In this document: positions 13,991-18,643 of the stretch, piece by piece | Position numbering within the stretch: the stretch's first letter is position 1 | How the letters are laid out: every line of letters starts with the position of its first letter | Source: JBFHER01 sp041584055 | Lineage (GTDB): Bacteria > Bacteroidota > Bacteroidia > Bacteroidales > UBA5342 | Reading direction: 5' to 3' | DNA: 18,643 nucleotides | NCBI GenBank assembly: GCA_041584055.1 | Contig: JBFHER010000051.1 | Span: 1 to 18,643, forward strand | Translations under genes and position numbers: made by a program | The notes under the pieces: generated by a model | Told to the model about the DNA's origin: nothing | Seen by the model: only the letters and a program-made list of their open reading frames with translations | Database searches by the model: none

Positions 13991-14905
13991 TCAGTCTATA
14001 CTCTCTTTTACGATGTATAACGGTCTGTTTTGAACCTCTTTATAAATTCTGTAAACGTACTCCCCGATGATTCCAAGAAATACCAATTGAACGGAACCAA
14101 AAAAGCTGACTGTTAAAAACGTGGAAGACCAGCCCAGGGGAGCCCAACCCATGATTTTGGATACAAACGTGTAACTGATGGCCATTAGAAAGAACAACAC
14201 ACCAAACAGGCCTAAATAAAGTGCCAACTTAACCGGCCATCGGGAAAATGAAAAAATAGCATCACCCGCCAACGATAGGAGGCGGCGGAATCCCATGGCA
14301 GCATTTCCCTTTAATCGATCTGGACGCTCATAAGACACATCTCCTTTTTTGAAGCCTACAAAAGCTCTTAAACCCGGCAGGTAGCGATTTTGCTCTTTCA
14401 TTAAAAGCAGGGCATCCACAACAGGTCGTCGCATAATACAAAAATTGCCGGTATCTTCTGCATTATCCAAACCGGAAATTGAATCAAATATTTTGTGAAA
14501 GAGTTTGATGGACCACCGTTTAAATGGCTCTTCATTGCGCTCAGTCCTTCTTCCAAGCACAACATCCAGTGCGTTCTTCTCGAGCTTTTCCATCATCTGA
14601 GGAATGAGCGCTGGCGGATCTTGCAGATCACCATCCATCATCACCACCAAATCACCGCTTGCGTGCTCCAACCCGGCAGTGAAAGCAGCCTGATGTCCAA
14701 AATTCCGGGACAGGCACAAAATCCGAAGGTGTTTATCTTTTTCTTTTGCCAGTTTCAATATACTCAAGGTCCCATCACGACTCCCGTCGTCTACCACGAT
14801 CATTTCCCATTGCAAATTCAACGGATCCATGGCCGAATGAACAGCAAAAAGCAAGTCATTTACCAAACTTTCCTCGTTGTACAGGGGGATGATAATGGAT
14901 ATCAT
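13991..14905 (-). CDS. GT2 polyprenyl-phosphate sugar transferase (GtrB/DPM1-like)
   Basis: This 304-residue enzyme has a GT-A catalytic domain with VVDDGSRD (37-44), the metal-binding stretch DGDLQDPP (91-98) and NRYLPGLR (173-180). Two transmembrane helices follow (about 225-247 and 262-284), as in GtrB, ArnC and dolichol-phosphate-mannose synthase relatives. It would transfer hexose from a nucleotide sugar to polyprenyl phosphate on the cytoplasmic face. The frame is open upstream to an ATG at 15013, but that start would run into the oxidoreductase gene. ATG at 14905 begins the family's usual MISIIIPLYNEE, so I chose it. It forms an operon with the GT-C gene (12-base gap). Its upstream region is filled by a hairpin, so its promoter must lie inside the preceding gene or it depends on read-through. 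Confidence 0.9.
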   Translation of the reverse strand: MISIIIPLYNEESLVNDLLFAVHSAMDPLNLQWEMIVVDDGSRDGTLSILKLAKEKDKHLRILCLSRNFGHQAAFTAGLEHASGDLVVMMDGDLQDPPALIPQMMEKLEKNALDVVLGRRTERNEEPFKRWSIKLFHKIFDSISGLDNAEDTGNFCIMRRPVVDALLLMKEQNRYLPGLRAFVGFKKGDVSYERPDRLKGNAAMGFRRLLSLAGDAIFSFSRWPVKLALYLGLFGVLFFLMAISYTFVSKIMGWAPLGWSSTFLTVSFFGSVQLVFLGIIGEYVYRIYKEVQNRPLYIVKESID

Positions 14906-14923
14906 TTTTTCTTTTATAAACAA

Positions 14924-14958
14924 AGGCTGGCCCTCCGAACTCCCCGGGGGACCAGCCT
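14924..14958 (-). terminator. Strong GC-rich hairpin between oxidoreductase and GT2 genes
   Basis: On the minus strand AGGCTGG (14958-14952) pairs with CCAGCCT (14930-14924). The stem continues inward through TCCCCC against GGAGGG with one mismatch and one wobble. The trailing T run is weak (TTTGTTTAT). It begins five bases after the oxidoreductase stop and ends 18 bases before the GT2 start, so it may be a partial terminator or processing site. Confidence 0.65.
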
Positions 14959-14963
14959 GGTTA

Positions 14964-16094
14964 TTAGATTTCTTTCCAGATGTTTCCTTCAGCGTTGGAT
15001 TCAACCACGGCATGGATAAACTTCATGCCACGTACTCCATCTTCAACATTGGTAAACTCCCCATCGTGCAGTTCCTGACCGCGTATGGACTTTGCTGCGC
15101 CGGCATATAGATTGGCAAATGCTTCATAAATGCCCTCGGGATGCCCGAATGGCATTGTATGACTGGCTTCCGCAAAATCTGTATTGTATCCGTTGCCAGG
15201 CTTGTACACCACTCTTGGTCCTCCTTCCGGGATAAAGCTGAGGTAATTAGGATTTTCCTGTTCCCAGAGCAAACTTCCCTTTGAACCATAGATGGCAATG
15301 GCGATGCCATTTTCTTCACCGGTAGCCATCTGACTGCTGCGAACCAATCCCAGGAAAGGTTCATCAAAGTGAAGCAAGACGTTTCCATCCAGGTCCAACT
15401 GTGATTTAGGAACCACATTGTTGAGATCTGCCAGCACTTTGGTCACTTTCTTTTGGGTGGTATATTCAATCAGGTTAAATGCATGTACACCAATATCACC
15501 CATACAGCTGGAAACACCAGCGACCTTCGGATCAAAGCGCCACACGCCAAGCCCCTGGTCTTCGGAATGCATGATGCCATTCACCCAGCCCTGATAGTAG
15601 CGCGCATCCACACGCTGAATCTGGCCCAGCTTTCCTTCCTTTATAAACTCACGCATCTGGCGCACCATTGGGTAGCCTGTATACGTATGGGTCAGCACAA
15701 AGGTTAAACCTGTTCTCTTCACTGTCTCCTGCAAATCCAGTGCTTCCTCAACAGTCATGGTCATGGGTTTTTCACAAATCACATGAAAGCCATTTTCCAA
15801 TAACTTTTTTGCAATAGAATAGTGCAGAAAATTGGGCGTCACGATGGATACAGCCTGAATGCGTTCCTCCCCTCCGATGCCATATTCGCCACTTATAAAT
15901 TCATCAATGTTTCGATAGGTTCTGTTTAAACTGATGTTCTCCTGAACCGCAAACTCTTTTGCTTTTGCATAGTCCACATCAAACACACCGCCTACCAGTT
16001 CAAACTGGTTGCAGATACGAGATGCCCTTCTGTGTGCATCCCCAATGAAGGCACCTATTCCGCCTCCGATCATTCCATGTTTTATTCGTTTCAT
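14964..16094 (-). CDS. Gfo/Idh/MocA-family NAD(P)-dependent sugar oxidoreductase
   Basis: This 376-residue cytoplasmic dehydrogenase has an N-terminal Rossmann fold with the dinucleotide loop GMIGGGIGAFIG (7-18), then VSIVTPNFLH (82-91) and the family's catalytic lysine motif EKP (108-110). The C-terminal alpha/beta domain includes MGDIGVHAFNL (198-208), whose D200 and H204 fit the usual substrate and proton-relay positions. I chose ATG at 16094. An upstream in-frame ATG at 16136 would add 14 residues that fall in the repeat element. Members oxidise or reduce sugars, inositols or their 3-keto forms. With an MFS transporter and a TIM-barrel isomerase upstream in the same direction, uptake and redox conversion of a sugar or cyclitol is likely. 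The exact substrate is unknown. Confidence 0.9.
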   Translation of the reverse strand: MKRIKHGMIGGGIGAFIGDAHRRASRICNQFELVGGVFDVDYAKAKEFAVQENISLNRTYRNIDEFISGEYGIGGEERIQAVSIVTPNFLHYSIAKKLLENGFHVICEKPMTMTVEEALDLQETVKRTGLTFVLTHTYTGYPMVRQMREFIKEGKLGQIQRVDARYYQGWVNGIMHSEDQGLGVWRFDPKVAGVSSCMGDIGVHAFNLIEYTTQKKVTKVLADLNNVVPKSQLDLDGNVLLHFDEPFLGLVRSSQMATGEENGIAIAIYGSKGSLLWEQENPNYLSFIPEGGPRVVYKPGNGYNTDFAEASHTMPFGHPEGIYEAFANLYAGAAKSIRGQELHDGEFTNVEDGVRGMKFIHAVVESNAEGNIWKEI

Positions 16095-16108
16095 TTTTTT
16101 TGTATTGT

Positions 16109-16179
16109 GTATCAAGTAACAAGAAACAGGTAGCAAGATTGCGTTTAATTTTTATCTTGATACTTATATCTCATTACTC
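16109..16179. repeat. Degenerate heptanucleotide element between MFS and oxidoreductase genes
   Basis: The left half (16110-16137) is four 7-base units in register, TATCAAG, TAACAAG, AAACAGG, TAGCAAG, which are degenerate forms of the reverse complement of the array unit at 1026-1088. The right half (16151-16179) starts with TTTATCTTGATACTT, exactly as at 1020-1034, and continues with CTCATTACT against CTCACTACT. GTATCAAG (16109-16116) and CTTGATAC (16156-16163) are perfect inverted repeats, so the transcript could fold. It fills most of the 95-base gap in the sugar operon. Confidence 0.8.
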
Positions 16180-16189
16180 AAAATCTATT

Positions 16190-17524
16190 TTACAATGCTT
16201 CCGGTTTTCTTTTTCTGTAGACAGAATATAGGATACCAAAACCAACGATCAGAATTACAGGCAACACGCCAATGCTCTGAAGTGCTACATGCTCATTATT
16301 TTCTTCCATGATTCGGCCCATAACAGGCAGGAACATGGCTACAGAAACCATGCCGGCACCACCCAGCAACGACATGCCAAGCGCTCCGCTTTTTGGAATA
16401 TATTCAGCAACGAAACCAATCATCGTTGGCCAAAAATAAGTGACCCCTATAGCGAAGAGAACAGATGCAACAATCACCATTCCTGTTCCACTCACAACGC
16501 TCAAAGAATAGATGCCTATGGCAGAAAAAATTGCCGACATCAATAACACACCTACCGGGTTTAAGCGATGCACCAGGCCACCAGCAAAGAAGCGACCAAC
16601 TGCCATAATACCTGTAATCAGTGCTAACATCAGCATTGGTGCAACTCCCGCCTCTGCCAGCAAAGCATTCACCCACTGTGTTGTTACCAACTCCGTTGCG
16701 GCGGTTAATAGCATAAACGTAAAAATAAACGGAAACAGCATGCTTGATTTACGAATCACGCGTGATTCGATGAAAGAAAGGATCACAACCGCACCAATGA
16801 AAGCGAGGTACATCCATCCCTGGGGTAGCTTTATCACATTGATCGCAAACAATATCATGGCTGTCATTGCAGCAATCACAGTCACAGGAGCTCCAATTGC
16901 ATCCAGCATACCTTTGTATGAAACACCACTTGACACACGTTCTGTTTCAGGGATTTTTTGACCGAAGAACAAAATGCCATAGAGTGCCAGAGGGAGAAAC
17001 AGAACCCCGATGTAGATCTGCCAATCCAAACCCATCTGATCCATCATAAAAAATGACAACAAACTTCCGATCACGATACCCCCTGGGAACCAAACGTGAA
17101 AGCGATTCAACATCACTGTTTTTTTCTTAGGAAACAGGGTTGCCACCAATGGGTTGAAGGCGGCTTCCACACTACCGTTACCCAGACCGATAAACACATT
17201 GGCAATGAACAATGTTTCCCTGTCTTTTGCAAGGATAAACAGAACTGCACCGATGGCATGCAATACAAATGCAGCCCAGACAACGGATTTTGTTTTCACG
17301 ATGTCAATTAAAAAACCTCCGGCAACCATGGCAATGGTAAATCCCCAGAAGGCTGGTGCAAAGGCCCAACCGATTGTTTCTTTGGATAATCCGAAGATGC
17401 CACCTTCGGTAACTGGACCAAAAACTTCTTCAATTTTTGCCCGCATGGCAAATGTTAAGGATGTAACAAGAAGCGCGAGGCAACTTCCTAAAAACAAACG
17501 GCCTTGATTAATCGATTTTTCCAT
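16190..17524 (-). CDS. MFS transporter, probable sugar or cyclitol importer
   Basis: This 444-residue integral membrane protein has about twelve hydrophobic helices from residue 8 to about 435, a basic central loop and a cytoplasmic basic end (YRKRKPEAL). Features are NRFHVWFPGGIVIGSLL near the middle of the first half, GLGNGSVEAAFNPLVATLFP after helix 4 and FFAGGLVHRL after helix 8, consistent with the sugar branch of the major facilitator superfamily (FucP-like or related symporters). It lies 21 bases after the isomerase gene and upstream of the oxidoreductase gene in the same direction. It would bring the substrate through the inner membrane. The substrate is inferred from context only. 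Confidence 0.85.
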   Translation of the reverse strand: MEKSINQGRLFLGSCLALLVTSLTFAMRAKIEEVFGPVTEGGIFGLSKETIGWAFAPAFWGFTIAMVAGGFLIDIVKTKSVVWAAFVLHAIGAVLFILAKDRETLFIANVFIGLGNGSVEAAFNPLVATLFPKKKTVMLNRFHVWFPGGIVIGSLLSFFMMDQMGLDWQIYIGVLFLPLALYGILFFGQKIPETERVSSGVSYKGMLDAIGAPVTVIAAMTAMILFAINVIKLPQGWMYLAFIGAVVILSFIESRVIRKSSMLFPFIFTFMLLTAATELVTTQWVNALLAEAGVAPMLMLALITGIMAVGRFFAGGLVHRLNPVGVLLMSAIFSAIGIYSLSVVSGTGMVIVASVLFAIGVTYFWPTMIGFVAEYIPKSGALGMSLLGGAGMVSVAMFLPVMGRIMEENNEHVALQSIGVLPVILIVGFGILYSVYRKRKPEAL

Positions 17525-17545
17525 AATAATTATTCGTATTAGAGA

Positions 17546-18547
17546 TTATTGGTTTTCTTTATCAAATGCAGAATCAAATGCCACATTGGATGGCTTGAAA
17601 TCAACCTTTTTAACAAATGCACAGGACTCTGTTGCGCCCTGCTCCCTGTCCATGCCGCCATCTTCCCATTCAACGGAAAGCGGACCATCATATCCAATGC
17701 GGTTCAATGCACGGATGATCTTTTCAAAATTTATGTTTCCACGCCCCATGCTTCGAAAATCCCAGAACCGGCGGGCATCGCCAAAATCAGTGTGCCCACC
17801 AAAAACACCAGCTTCTGTTGGCACATCACTCCAGCCCACATCTTTCATATGAACATGAAAAATTTTAGGGGCGAAGGTATCTATGAACTTCACATAATCA
17901 ACGCCCTGATAACCGAAGTGACTTGGATCGTAGTTAAATCCAAAGCAAGGATGATTATCAATCGCATCCAATGCACGTTGTGCTGATGCAATATCAAACG
18001 CTATTTCTGTTGGATGCACTTCCAGTCCGAATTTCACCCCTAGCCTTTCAAAAGCATCCATGATCGGCTTCCAGCGCGCCGCAAAATCTTTATACCCATT
18101 TTCAATCATTTCCTGAGATGCGGATGGGAAAGAATAGAGCAGATGCCAAATGGAGCTACCTGTAAAGCCATTTACGATGTTTACACCTAAACGTTTTGCT
18201 GCCTCAGCTGTCTTTATCACCTCAGCTGCAGCACGTTGACGCACCCCTTCCGGTTCGCCATCCCCCCATACATAATCAGGCAGGATGCTTTTATGGCGTT
18301 CATCGATATTGTCACAAACAGCCTGTCCAACCAGATGGGTTGACACTGCAAACACCTTTAATCCATATTTCTCAAGAATCGCTCTTTTGTTTTCACAATA
18401 GGCTTCATCTGCTTTGTCCACTTCAAAATGATCTCCCCAGCAGGCCAACTCAAGGCCATCATATCCAAATAATTTTGCTTTTTCACAAACAGTTTCAAAA
18501 GGCAGGTCTGCCCACTGTCCGGTAAATAATGTTACGGGTCTGCTCAT
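17546..18547 (-). CDS. Sugar phosphate isomerase/epimerase-like TIM-barrel enzyme
   Basis: This 333-residue enzyme is of the xylose-isomerase-like TIM-barrel (AP endonuclease 2) superfamily. The divalent-metal ligands expected of this fold are visible: E176 in GLEVHP, D207 and H210 in NYDPSHFGYQG, H233 in HVHMKDV and E293 in SVEWED. Relatives include IolE/IolI inosose enzymes, hydroxypyruvate isomerases and enzymes that act on 3-keto sugars beside Gfo/Idh oxidoreductases. It is the first gene of a three-gene unit with the MFS transporter (21-base gap) and the oxidoreductase. The ATG at 18547 gives the usual short lead into strand 1 (MSRPVTLFTGQWADLP). Isomerase, epimerase, dehydratase or lyase chemistry cannot be separated by eye. 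Confidence 0.87.
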   Translation of the reverse strand: MSRPVTLFTGQWADLPFETVCEKAKLFGYDGLELACWGDHFEVDKADEAYCENKRAILEKYGLKVFAVSTHLVGQAVCDNIDERHKSILPDYVWGDGEPEGVRQRAAAEVIKTAEAAKRLGVNIVNGFTGSSIWHLLYSFPSASQEMIENGYKDFAARWKPIMDAFERLGVKFGLEVHPTEIAFDIASAQRALDAIDNHPCFGFNYDPSHFGYQGVDYVKFIDTFAPKIFHVHMKDVGWSDVPTEAGVFGGHTDFGDARRFWDFRSMGRGNINFEKIIRALNRIGYDGPLSVEWEDGGMDREQGATESCAFVKKVDFKPSNVAFDSAFDKENQ

Positions 18548-18593
18548 AATATTAATGTTTTATTCGATTGATTATTATAAATTTACTTGATTC

Positions 18594-18628
18594 CAAATAT
18601 GCATCAGAGTAAAAATACGAATTTTTAC
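18594..18628 (-). promoter_or_regulatory. Inverted repeat operator and weak promoter of the sugar operon
   Basis: GTAAAAAT (18609-18616), four bases, and ATTTTTAC (18621-18628) form a perfect 8-4-8 inverted repeat. On the minus strand CATATTTG (18601-18594) is a one-mismatch -7 box. The repeat covers the place where the -33 element should be, as an operator for a sugar-responsive repressor would. The isomerase start is about 47 bases downstream of the box. Confidence 0.5.
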
Positions 18629-18643
18629 CATAGGTCCTCACCA

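Noticed and set aside
14495..15019. 174-codon plus-strand open frame opposite the GT2 and oxidoreductase genes.
   Set aside because: Its translation has low-complexity, cysteine- and histidine-rich composition with no recognisable domain, while the opposite strand encodes clear enzymes.

Overview
The window reads as chromosomal DNA of a member of the Bacteroidota, most likely from a Cytophagales-like lineage. The reasons are: several promoters of the Bacteroidota type (TTG, 18-19 bases, TAnnTTTG); weak or absent Shine-Dalgarno sequences; a fused ResB-CcsA cytochrome c maturation protein; a stand-alone MnmD-type tRNA methyltransferase; and an outer-membrane/SPOR fusion protein. Nothing suggests a phage, plasmid, insertion sequence or CRISPR array. 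All protein genes except one (a HAD phosphatase at 10193-10786) lie on the minus strand.

Left part (1-6062), read on the minus strand. A good promoter (6062-6033) precedes a TPR protein. Next come an unusual outer-membrane protein (TolC-like channel + TIM-barrel glycosidase-like domain + C-terminal SPOR domain), an HlyD-type membrane fusion protein, and, after a 268-base gap holding a heptanucleotide repeat array, a gene cut by the window edge. That gene encodes a degenerate receiver-like domain followed by a TackOD1-type double zinc ribbon. Together these look like a trans-envelope export machine, probably for a polysaccharide, with a regulatory partner. No ABC or RND pump is present in the window, so the energised inner-membrane partner (perhaps a glycan synthase) would have to lie beyond base 1 or elsewhere. 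This is the best candidate for an undescribed system.

Middle (6168-9505): a two-gene operon, mnmD-ccsBA, with only two bases between stop and start. It covers tRNA wobble modification and System II cytochrome c assembly.

Non-coding island (9506-10192): two nearly identical ~75-nt transcription units 355 bases apart. Each has its own Bacteroidota promoter, an identical 34-nt 5' block, and a terminator hairpin in which a base pair changes yet is kept. Each promoter also carries a dyad ATGTT-N4-AACAT overlapping its -33 element, plus a second dyad upstream. These are probable twin small RNAs under a shared regulator. A YqaB-like HAD phosphatase follows on the plus strand.

Right part (10981-18643), minus strand: a sugar-catabolic operon (TIM-barrel isomerase/epimerase, MFS transporter, Gfo/Idh/MocA oxidoreductase) preceded by a perfect 8-4-8 inverted repeat and ended by a strong hairpin. 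Then comes a glycosyl-transfer operon (polyprenyl-phosphate-sugar synthase-like GT2, GT-C membrane glycosyltransferase with TPR tail, 84-residue membrane protein) ended by a clear terminator, and finally an exported BCP/PrxQ peroxiredoxin. A degenerate copy of the heptanucleotide repeat sits between the MFS and oxidoreductase genes.
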